Shown piece after piece: positions 6,308 through 12,347 of a DNA stretch of 12,347 bases. The notes under the pieces were generated by a model, which saw only the letters and a program-made list of their open reading frames with translations, made no database searches and was not told where the DNA came from. The translations under genes and the position numbers were made by a program. The first letter of the stretch is position 1; every line of letters starts with the position of its first letter. Source of the DNA: Parvularcula sp964342585 (GTDB taxonomy: Bacteria; Pseudomonadota; Alphaproteobacteria; Caulobacterales; Parvularculaceae); the NCBI GenBank assembly GCA_964342585.1, contig CAYFHK010000078.1, positions 1-12,347 on the forward strand. The letters are read 5' to 3'.

Positions 6308-7282
6308 ATGTTCGATACGATTGATCAGGGGGACGGCCGCGATGGTCGGCCTCAAAGCGATGATATCATCCTGCCCTTCCAGGTCGGCGAAACGGCTGTG
6401 CGTGGTCGCATTGTCCGGCTCGGCGGGGCTGTTGATACCATCCTCTCGCGACATGGCTTTCCCGAGCCGGTGCAAGGTCTGGTGGGCGAGGCTGCGGCCT
6501 TGGTTGCGATGCTCGGCACGGCGCTCAAATTCGACGGCAAGCTGATCCTGCAGGCGCAAGGTGATGGGCCGGTGCCGATGCTCGTGGCGGATTACACCGC
6601 CGGCGGCGCCCTTCGCGCAACGGCAACCTTGCCGGAAGACAACCGCGATGCCGCGGCGCAGGCCCAGGGGCCAGAGTTGCACTACCTCCTCCGCAAAGGG
6701 CACATGGTGATCACGATCGATCAGGGCCCTGATATGGAGCGCTATCAGGGGATCACGCCGCTTGAAGGGCCAACCCTCGCGAAAGCGGCCGTGAATTACT
6801 TCATCCAATCAGAGCAGATCCCGACGGCGGTGAAGCTCGCAGTTGGTCGCGTCACCACGCCAGAGGGCGGGGAAACCTGGCGCGCTGGCGGCATCATGGT
6901 GCAGTTCATGCCGGGCGAGGGTGGCACTCGCGAGCGCGGTGAAGAAGTGACGATGGCGGACGTTGATCAAGACGCGTGGGAACGCGCTTCGGTCCTGCTC
7001 GAAACGGCGCAGGCGGATGAACTCCTCGACCCCACATTGACGGCCGAAAGCCTTCTTTATCGGCTGTACCATGAAGATGGTGTGCGCGTTTTTGATCCGG
7101 TGTCGGCGCATTTCGGCTGCACGTGTAATCGCGATAAAATCGTCAATGTCCTTTCGCAATATGGTCGCAAAGACCTCGACGACATGATCGTCGATGGCGC
7201 GATCGAGGTGACATGCGATTTCTGCCGTGAGGCGTACCGTTTCGCGCTCGACGAAACGGGCCAGTATTTCGAAGAAGGATAA
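6308..7282 (+). CDS. hslO: Hsp33 redox-regulated chaperone
   Basis: Hsp33 is a cytoplasmic holdase that is switched on by oxidative stress: zinc leaves its four cysteines, disulfides form, the C-terminal part unfolds and the protein binds unfolding clients. The 324-residue product has the chaperone domain (about 20-200, with LVGEAAALVAMLG, FDGKLILQAQGDGPV, a GG-containing loop, and NYFIQSEQIPTAV) and the redox switch GCTC (Cys271, Cys273) plus CDFC (Cys303, Cys306), the classic CxC-x29-CxxC layout. All four zinc ligands are present. It is slightly longer than the E. coli protein, mostly at the N-terminus. The ribosome-binding site before ATG 6308 is weak, as can happen with translational coupling to the permease gene 12 bases upstream. 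Confidence 0.96.
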   Translation: MFDTIDQGDGRDGRPQSDDIILPFQVGETAVRGRIVRLGGAVDTILSRHGFPEPVQGLVGEAAALVAMLGTALKFDGKLILQAQGDGPVPMLVADYTAGGALRATATLPEDNRDAAAQAQGPELHYLLRKGHMVITIDQGPDMERYQGITPLEGPTLAKAAVNYFIQSEQIPTAVKLAVGRVTTPEGGETWRAGGIMVQFMPGEGGTRERGEEVTMADVDQDAWERASVLLETAQADELLDPTLTAESLLYRLYHEDGVRVFDPVSAHFGCTCNRDKIVNVLSQYGRKDLDDMIVDGAIEVTCDFCREAYRFALDETGQYFEEG

Positions 7283-7305
7283 GGAGAGGAAGCGTTTCCT
7301 CTCCT
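7282..7305. terminator. Bidirectional hairpin between hslO and the dehydrogenase gene
   Basis: AGGAGAGGAA, loop GCGT, TTCCTCTCCT: a perfect 10-bp stem that begins at the last base of the hslO stop codon and ends 2 bases before the convergent dehydrogenase stop codon. It is symmetrical, so it can serve both directions. No long T-run follows on either side, only the T's and A's inside the stem. Confidence 0.7.
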
Positions 7306-7307
7306 CG

Positions 7308-8732
7308 CTAGAGCCCTAGGCTTTGGTAAGCGAGTGCGATATCGGACAGGGCCACGTAATACGCAGCGGTCCGGAGATCGGGGATTTCCGGCTTGTGTAA
7401 TAGCGTTTCCCGCATCGCTCGGTAGGCTGCCTGCATGGTGTCGTCGAGCCCGGACCGCACAAGGTCAATTTCATCCGCCCCGTGAGCGTAGCGTTCTTTA
7501 AAGTCCGCCGAGAGGGGCTCGTGGCTGATGCGTTCGAGCTCAGCCAGCAACGCCATGTTGCGCTTTTCATCGTCGCGGCGCTGCAACCGCCCAAACCGGA
7601 TGTGGTTGAGGTTCTTGACCCACTCGAAATACGACACCGTCACGCCGCCGGCATTGGCATACATGTCGGGGATCACAACCACGCCCTTTTCGCGGAGAAT
7701 TTCGTCTGCGTTGGCGGTGCACGGACCGTTTGCGGCCTCGACGATGACGCGTGCTTTCACGTTTTCCGCATTGCCGCTGTGGATCACGCCCTCAATCGCG
7801 GCGGGGATCAACACATCGCAGTCATGGGTGAGGAGGCTGATGCCGTCTTCCACATAGGTACCAGTGGGGTAGCCGTGAACGCCGCCATGCTCCGCAATAT
7901 GCGCTTTGAGAGCGTCGACATTAATGCCCGCTTCATCGACGATGGCGCCGTCGCGTTCAATCACGACCGTGATCTTGGCGCCGTCCTCCTCTGATAGAAA
8001 CTTGGCCGCGTGGTAGCCCACGTTACCAAGCCCTTGGACAACGATCCGCTTCCCGCCGATGCCACCATCAAGACCCGCGCGACGCACATCGTCAGGATGA
8101 TTGAAAAAGGCTTGCGTCGCATACTGAATGCCGCGCCCGGTGGCTTCGACCCGGCCATTGATACCGCCCGCATGGCGCGGTTTCCCGGTCACGCAGGCGA
8201 TCGCGTTGATGTCGGTTGGGTGGAGGCGACGATATTGATCCGCCATCCACGCCATTTCGCGTTCGCCGGTGCCCATATCGGGGGCGGGCACGTTTTGTGA
8301 GGGGTGGATGAGGTCGCGTTTCGCCAGCTCATAGGTGAAGCGGCGTGTGATCCGCTCCAGCTCTTCTTCGTTCCATTCTCGCGGATCGATGCACAGCCCA
8401 CCCTTTGAGCCGCCAAAGGGCACCTGAACGAGGGCGCATTTATATGTCATCAACGCGGCCAGCGCTTCCACTTCGTCCTGGTTGACCGAGAGCGCGTAGC
8501 GGATGCCGCCTTTGACCGGTTCCAAATGCTCCGAATGCACCGCACGATACCCAGTAAAAGTATGAATCGTGCCGCGCAGTTTCACGCCAAAGCGTACAGT
8601 GTACACTGAGTTGCAGACTTTGATCTTATGCTTGAGCTCTTCGGAGACATCTAAATGCGCCGCCGCGCGATCGAACATTACGTTGACGCTGTCGCGGAAA
8701 GTCATATTCCGCGCGTGCACGGGTCGGCTCAT
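7308..8732 (-). CDS. Glu/Leu/Phe/Val dehydrogenase (glutamate dehydrogenase type)
   Basis: A 474-residue NAD(P)-dependent amino-acid dehydrogenase that interconverts glutamate with 2-oxoglutarate and ammonium, or acts on a related amino acid. The substrate-binding domain shows EPVKGGIRYA (Lys74), TYKCALVQVPFGGSKGG (Lys98, catalytic Lys110) and PAPDMGTGEREMAW (Asp152). The Rossmann domain has VVQGLGNVGYHAA (233-243), and the C-terminal region has EAANGPCTANA, then IPDMYANAGGV. The length matches the roughly 50-kDa hexameric class, not the very large NAD enzyme of Caulobacter. I chose ATG 8732 because GGAGG sits 5 bases upstream; a TTG-initiated extension to 8786 is possible but has no such site. 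It lies downstream of purH by 92 bases and could be co-transcribed with it. Sequence reading does not settle glutamate versus another amino acid, nor NAD versus NADP. Confidence 0.93.
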   Translation of the reverse strand: MSRPVHARNMTFRDSVNVMFDRAAAHLDVSEELKHKIKVCNSVYTVRFGVKLRGTIHTFTGYRAVHSEHLEPVKGGIRYALSVNQDEVEALAALMTYKCALVQVPFGGSKGGLCIDPREWNEEELERITRRFTYELAKRDLIHPSQNVPAPDMGTGEREMAWMADQYRRLHPTDINAIACVTGKPRHAGGINGRVEATGRGIQYATQAFFNHPDDVRRAGLDGGIGGKRIVVQGLGNVGYHAAKFLSEEDGAKITVVIERDGAIVDEAGINVDALKAHIAEHGGVHGYPTGTYVEDGISLLTHDCDVLIPAAIEGVIHSGNAENVKARVIVEAANGPCTANADEILREKGVVVIPDMYANAGGVTVSYFEWVKNLNHIRFGRLQRRDDEKRNMALLAELERISHEPLSADFKERYAHGADEIDLVRSGLDDTMQAAYRAMRETLLHKPEIPDLRTAAYYVALSDIALAYQSLGL

Positions 8733-8737
8733 AATAT

Positions 8738-8742
8738 CCTCC
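8738..8742 (-). promoter_or_regulatory. Ribosome-binding site that fixes the dehydrogenase start
   Basis: GGAGG on the minus strand, 5 bases before ATG 8732. It argues against the longer TTG-initiated reading from 8786. Confidence 0.7.
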
Positions 8743-8824
8743 AAGAAATCTTCCGACGCTTTACGCGTTCTGCGGGAAGCTTCCAATGGAGAAGGTTAAA
8801 GTGGTGCGAACGCCGCGCAACTTA

Positions 8825-10405
8825 TCAGTGTCGGAAGTGCCGCATGCCCGTGAAGACCATGGCCAAGCCGCGATCATTCGCGGCGGCAATGACTTCCTCA
8901 TCACGGATGGACCCGCCTGGCTGGATGACGGCCGTAACCCCCGCATCTGCGGCTGCGATGAGGCCATCTGCAAAGGGGAAAAAGGCGTCAGACGCGACAA
9001 CGCTGCCGCGCACCAGCGGGGTGTCTTCCTTCGCCGCTTGCGCCGCATCTTGTGATTTGCGGATCGCAATGCGCGTTGAATCGAGCCGGCTCATTTGCCC
9101 GGCCCCGATGCCGACCGTCGCACCGTTCTTTGCATAAACGATCGCGTTCGATTTCACATGTTTGGCGACGGTGAACGCGAAGAGAAGATCGGTGAGTTCT
9201 TCGGGCGAAGGCTGACGATCTGTGACCACCTGAAGATCTTTCGCGCTGATGTGACCATTGTCTCGCGATTGGTACAAAAAGCCGCCAGCCACTTGCGTCA
9301 TCACCATGCTCGCCGTCGTCGGATCCGGCAGTTCGCCTGTTGTCAGTAGACGTAGATTTTTCTTTTTTGCAAAAGCGTCTTTCGCGTCATCAGTGACAGA
9401 AGGGGCGACAACGATCTCGGTGAAGATCCCCGCAATTTCAGCAGCGGTTGGGCCGTCGAGCTCGCCATTGAGTGCCACAATACCGCCAAAGGCCGATACC
9501 GGATCGCATTTCAGCGCGGCCCGATAGGCCTCAAGCAGGGTGTCACCTTGCGCCACACCGCACGGGTTGGCGTGCTTGATGATGGCGACGGTCGGTTTCT
9601 CCGTAAACGATGCAACGAGTTCGATGGCTGCATCTGCGTCGTTGATATTGTTGTAGGAGAGGGCTTTGCCCTGATGTTGCTTAGCTGATGCAACGCCCGG
9701 CCGCGCCGTTGGGGATTTGTAAAAGCCCGCCTTCTGATGCGGATTCTCGCCGTAACGCAGCTCTTCCGCGATTTCCCCGGCCACAATGGCGCGGCGCGGC
9801 AGGCTTTCCTCTTGGCTCGCAAACCAGCCGGAAATTGCGGCGTCATATGCCGCGGTTCGTCCGTAGGCGATGCCGGCGAGCTTGCGCCGCTCGTCAAAGC
9901 TCGTGCCGCCCTGGCTGAGCGCTGAGGTGATGACGGCGTAATCTTCTGTGTCCGTAACAACGGCGACATGAGCATGGTTTTTCGCGGCCGCGCGGATCAT
10001 TGCGGGGCCGCCAATGTCGATCTTCTCGACCATTTCGTCATAGGGCGCACCTTCACGAAGGGCCGCCTCGAAGGGGTAGAGGTTCACAACCAAGAGATCG
10101 ATGGGCGCGAAGCCATGTTCCTGTAGCGCGCTCAGATGGGCGTCCTTGCTACGGTCTGCCAGAAGGCCGCCATGGATCGCGGGATGCAACGTCTTCACGC
10201 GACCATCCATGATCTCGGGAAATCCGGTCACGGAGGATACATCGATGACGGGCAGATCAGCATCGCGCAGGGCCTTTGCCGTGCCGCCGGTAGACAACAG
10301 CTCCACGCCCGCCGCGCTGAGGCTTTGTGCAAAGGGAATGAGATCGGTCTTGTTAGAGACGGAGATGAGGGCGCGGCGAATAGGCTGGCGGGCTTCAGAA
10401 GACAT
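8825..10405 (-). CDS. purH: PurH: AICAR transformylase / IMP cyclohydrolase
   Basis: This bifunctional cytoplasmic enzyme carries out the last two steps of purine synthesis: formylation of AICAR with 10-formyl-tetrahydrofolate, then ring closure to IMP. The 526-residue length is normal. The N-terminal IMP cyclohydrolase (MGS-like) domain spans about 10-150 and has ALISVSNKTDL, STGGTAKAL (38-46), RVKTLHPAIHGG (69-80) and NLYPFE. The transformylase domain follows, with LRYGENPHQKAGFY (216-229), the catalytic IIKHANPCGVA (Lys277, His278), SAFGGIVALN and ASDAFFPFADG (471-481). The C-terminus ends GMRHFRH as is typical of the family. AGGAG seven bases before ATG 10405 supports the start. It lies between the CapD-like gene (101 bases upstream) and the dehydrogenase gene (92 bases downstream), all on one strand. 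Confidence 0.98.
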   Translation of the reverse strand: MSSEARQPIRRALISVSNKTDLIPFAQSLSAAGVELLSTGGTAKALRDADLPVIDVSSVTGFPEIMDGRVKTLHPAIHGGLLADRSKDAHLSALQEHGFAPIDLLVVNLYPFEAALREGAPYDEMVEKIDIGGPAMIRAAAKNHAHVAVVTDTEDYAVITSALSQGGTSFDERRKLAGIAYGRTAAYDAAISGWFASQEESLPRRAIVAGEIAEELRYGENPHQKAGFYKSPTARPGVASAKQHQGKALSYNNINDADAAIELVASFTEKPTVAIIKHANPCGVAQGDTLLEAYRAALKCDPVSAFGGIVALNGELDGPTAAEIAGIFTEIVVAPSVTDDAKDAFAKKKNLRLLTTGELPDPTTASMVMTQVAGGFLYQSRDNGHISAKDLQVVTDRQPSPEELTDLLFAFTVAKHVKSNAIVYAKNGATVGIGAGQMSRLDSTRIAIRKSQDAAQAAKEDTPLVRGSVVASDAFFPFADGLIAAADAGVTAVIQPGGSIRDEEVIAAANDRGLAMVFTGMRHFRH

Positions 10406-10450
10406 AGCGGCTCTCCTGCAACGGCGATGGCGGGGAACAAGAAAGCGCGC

Positions 10451-10479
10451 CTTATCGTCGTGACAGCGTCAAAGCGCAA
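10451..10479 (-). promoter_or_regulatory. Possible purH promoter
   Basis: On the minus strand TTGCGC (10479-10474), 17 bases, then GATAAG (10456-10451), in the 101-base gap before purH. The -10 matches 4 of 6 consensus bases and the -35 3 of 6, so this is a weak candidate. Confidence 0.25.
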
Positions 10480-10506
10480 GTCACCGCGATCACGTCGGCG
10501 GAGGGG

Positions 10507-11751
10507 TTAGGCAGAACCGTCGGATTTGCCCGCCGGGTCGTTCTCGTCCTGGGAGATCCGTTGCGGTGCTCTGGGGCGGAACTCGGGCACCAAGTGGTGC
10601 ACCGCTTCCTCGAGCGCCGGGCGATCGCACGCCTTCGCGCAACGCACAACATCGGCAAGCCGCGGCGTGAGCAGCGGCAGATCGATCATGCTCGGCGAGG
10701 CGAGCAAAATGCCATCAACGCCCGTCCGCAGCAATTTCTCGAGATCGTGGAAAACTTCTTCAAACAGCTTCTCGCCAGGGCGGAGGCCTGTGTATTCAAT
10801 TTCGATGTCCTGGTGAGGAACAAGCCCGGCCGCCTCGATCATGCGCTCTGCCAACGTCACGATCCGGACAGGTTCCCCCATGTCGAGCACGAAAATCCGG
10901 CCATCATGCGCAAGGATGCGCCCAGAATTGGTCGAAAGCGTCGCTGCCTGAATGACCAGTTGCACCGCCTCGCGCGTGGTCATGAAGTATCGCTGCACAT
11001 CGGGATGCGTGACGGTGATCGGCCCGCCTTGCGCGATCTGGCGTTGAAAGAGCGGGGCGACCGAACCCGTCGAGCCCAACACGTTGCCGAACCGTACCGT
11101 GACGAACCGCGTGCCCGTCTGGGCGATATCGAGCGCCTGGGCGTAAAGCTCGGCAATCCGCTTGGTCGCACCCATGAAATTGGTCGGGTTCACCGCTTTG
11201 TCGGTGGAGATGAAGACAACAACCTCTGTGCCGTGCTCGATCGCCGCGTCGAAAACATTCTTCGCGCCCAGAACATTGGTCATCGCGCCGGGGCAGGGGT
11301 TCTTCTCGACGATCGGCACGTGTTTATAGGCCGCGGCGTGCAAAACGACCTGCGGCTGGATCTCGTCGAAAATCGGGTTGAGATGATCGGGCCGGCAGAC
11401 ATCGCAAAGCCGGCTATCGATCATGAGTGCCCCGTTCGTACGGGTCAGCTCCATGTCGATTTCGTAGAGATTGAATTCCGAATTATCGAGCAGCACAAGC
11501 CTTTTAGGCCCGAAACCAGCGACTTGGCGCGCCAGCTCCGATCCGATCGTGCCGCCGGCGCCGGTGATCAGCACCGTTTTGTCCGCGATAAAGCGCTGGG
11601 CTTGTTTGAGATCGATTTGGCGAGGCTCGCGCGCGAGGATCTGCGTACTGTCGAGCTCAAGGGCGGTTAAATCGCTCGGCGCCAGCCGTGCCGTCACTCG
11701 GTCCGTCCTGCGAGGCCGAAATGCTGAAAGGCGCTTTCTCAAAAATTCCAC
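10507..11751 (-). CDS. Short CapD/FlaA1-type nucleotide-sugar dehydratase/epimerase
   Basis: A 414-residue extended short-chain dehydrogenase related to the catalytic half of the polysaccharide-biosynthesis CapD/WbpM/PglF enzymes, which make 4,6-dehydrated UDP-sugars for surface glycans. Visible motifs are the NAD site GAGGTIG (64-70), the strand-end acid LLDN (Asp89), HAAAYKHVPIVE (138-149), STDKAVNPTNFMGATK (182-197, with Asp184, Lys185, Met193 and Lys197; Met takes the place of the usual Tyr as in the WbpM/PglF class) and TGLRPGEKLFEE (321-332). The linker ILAREPRQIDL (38-48), which follows the membrane domain in full-length relatives, is kept, but the four membrane helices and first domain are absent. 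The start is GTG with AAGGGG upstream, and an in-frame TGA lies just before, so this is the true length and not a wrong start. 4,6-dehydratase is the likeliest activity; epimerase is an alternative. Confidence 0.88.
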   Translation of the reverse strand: MEFLRKRLSAFRPRRTDRVTARLAPSDLTALELDSTQILAREPRQIDLKQAQRFIADKTVLITGAGGTIGSELARQVAGFGPKRLVLLDNSEFNLYEIDMELTRTNGALMIDSRLCDVCRPDHLNPIFDEIQPQVVLHAAAYKHVPIVEKNPCPGAMTNVLGAKNVFDAAIEHGTEVVVFISTDKAVNPTNFMGATKRIAELYAQALDIAQTGTRFVTVRFGNVLGSTGSVAPLFQRQIAQGGPITVTHPDVQRYFMTTREAVQLVIQAATLSTNSGRILAHDGRIFVLDMGEPVRIVTLAERMIEAAGLVPHQDIEIEYTGLRPGEKLFEEVFHDLEKLLRTGVDGILLASPSMIDLPLLTPRLADVVRCAKACDRPALEEAVHHLVPEFRPRAPQRISQDENDPAGKSDGSA

Positions 11752-11842
11752 TGCGTCTGCCCCTTCTCACCCCTAATATAAAGCGTAGCAGTCCCATAGC
11801 GCGACGCAACAACAATGGCGGACTTCACGGCCGAACCTGTGC

Positions 11843-12347
11843 CTATTCCGCAATCTGCTGCAACGACCATCTGACACCTTCTTGAAACGGGACTATCGTG
11901 ATTTGCGACGCGTCAGCGACACTTTCTCCACTTGCTGCACAAACTGAAGGTTGAATATCGAGGCGCGCGTTCGCGGTACGGAAGCGCCAAGCCGGTCCAT
12001 GGGGCGGCCGAAGGACAATGCTGAGCGAGTCTGCTTCCGATTCCGTTGTCGCGTTCATTTCTGGCGGGAGGTGGAAACGCAAGGTGGGCCGATCGCTGAG
12101 GCCGCTTGCCGTATCCTCGCCTTTGAGCATGTCGCCACTGGCGCTGAGAAAGAGCCGCCGTGAGATCCGCGCGCCATCGGTATCATGGGCATGGCAGCTG
12201 ATCACCGTGCCTTCAGCGCCGCTGTCGATATCGACCTTTGCGCGCGCCACGGCATCCATTACGTGATGTGTCCGTGCCGCAGCCTCGTTTGCCCCGGCGG
12301 CATTCACGCCTTTCGCAAATGCATTCGCCGTGCTACCGGCAGGATCC
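11843..12347 (-). CDS. C-terminal part of an unrecognised protein (5' end outside window)
   Basis: The frame is open from the right edge down to a TAG at 11845-11843, giving the last 167 residues of a protein; a GTG at 12307 is possible as a start but the frame continues without a stop to the edge. The first part (about 1-40) is Ala-rich and probably helical; the rest alternates short hydrophobic stretches with charged turns (EGTVISCHAHD, RRLFLSASGD, RPTLRFHLPPE, SLSIVLRPPHG, AWRFRTANARLDI, QITIVPFQEGVRWSL), which suggests a beta-sandwich-like domain. Two Cys residues are visible. I do not recognise the family. It is on the same strand as the sugar-enzyme gene, 91 bases upstream, so a role in surface polysaccharide work is possible from context only. 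Confidence 0.7.
   Translation of the reverse strand, partial: DPAGSTANAFAKGVNAAGANEAAARTHHVMDAVARAKVDIDSGAEGTVISCHAHDTDGARISRRLFLSASGDMLKGEDTASGLSDRPTLRFHLPPEMNATTESEADSLSIVLRPPHGPAWRFRTANARLDIQPSVCAASGESVADASQITIVPFQEGVRWSLQQIAE

Noticed and set aside
8775..8784. Perfect palindrome GGAAGCTTCC in the purH-dehydrogenase gap
   Set aside because: Ten bases without a loop; too short to call an operator or hairpin.
8733..8786. TTG-started 18-residue extension of the dehydrogenase
   Set aside because: The internal ATG at 8732 has an ideal GGAGG, and the extension is charged and unlike the family N-terminus.
10561..11670. 369-codon plus-strand frame opposite the CapD-like gene
   Set aside because: Arg/His/Asp-rich shadow typical of high-G+C antisense frames; no motifs, while the minus strand has a full set of dehydratase motifs.
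12342..12347. GGATCC (BamHI site) exactly at the right edge, hinting at a clone boundary
   Set aside because: Another GGATCC occurs at 9321-9326, so the match at the edge may be chance; it says nothing about biology.

Overview
The window (about 60% G+C, dense coding, Shine-Dalgarno-led genes) comes from an alphaproteobacterium that runs a Caulobacter-type cell cycle. Two lineage markers show this: a DivL-type histidine-kinase homologue with tyrosine at the phosphoacceptor position, and the cell-cycle regulator GcrA. A TadD-type pilus lipoprotein and an alphaproteobacterial Hsp33 fit a Caulobacterales, Hyphomonadaceae or Parvularcula-like host. The genus cannot be fixed by reading alone. I see no insertion sequence, tRNA, rRNA, CRISPR array, integrase or other sign of transfer; this looks like ordinary chromosome.

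Left part (1-5117): the 5' end of a tadD-like lipoprotein gene runs off the left edge on the minus strand. It diverges from divL across a gap of about 336 bases. Downstream of divL, on the same strand, lies a small TPR protein gene that converges on gcrA with 7 bases between the stop codons. Three genes around cell polarity and cell-cycle control (pilus lipoprotein, DivL, GcrA) thus sit side by side with an uncharacterised TPR protein between the two regulators.

Middle (5118-7310): the 308-base gap between gcrA and a divergent ABC-2 permease gene is the richest non-coding stretch. It holds a perfect DnaA box, two GANTC (CcrM) sites, a CtrA-like half-site, a terminator-like hairpin and a leader hairpin. 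The permease gene is followed after 12 bases by hslO (Hsp33), probably in one operon, which ends in a 10-bp hairpin shared with the convergent dehydrogenase gene.

Right part (7308-12347), all on the minus strand, in transcription order: the C-terminal part of an unrecognised protein entering from the right edge, a short (soluble) CapD/FlaA1-type nucleotide-sugar dehydratase or epimerase, purH (last two steps of IMP synthesis), and a hexameric-type Glu/Leu/Phe/Val dehydrogenase. They may be partly co-transcribed, but the gaps of about 90-100 bases leave room for internal promoters.

I found no clearly new multi-gene system. The best leads are the gcrA control region, the tyrosine-type DivL with its neighbouring TPR protein, and the membrane-domain-less sugar enzyme.
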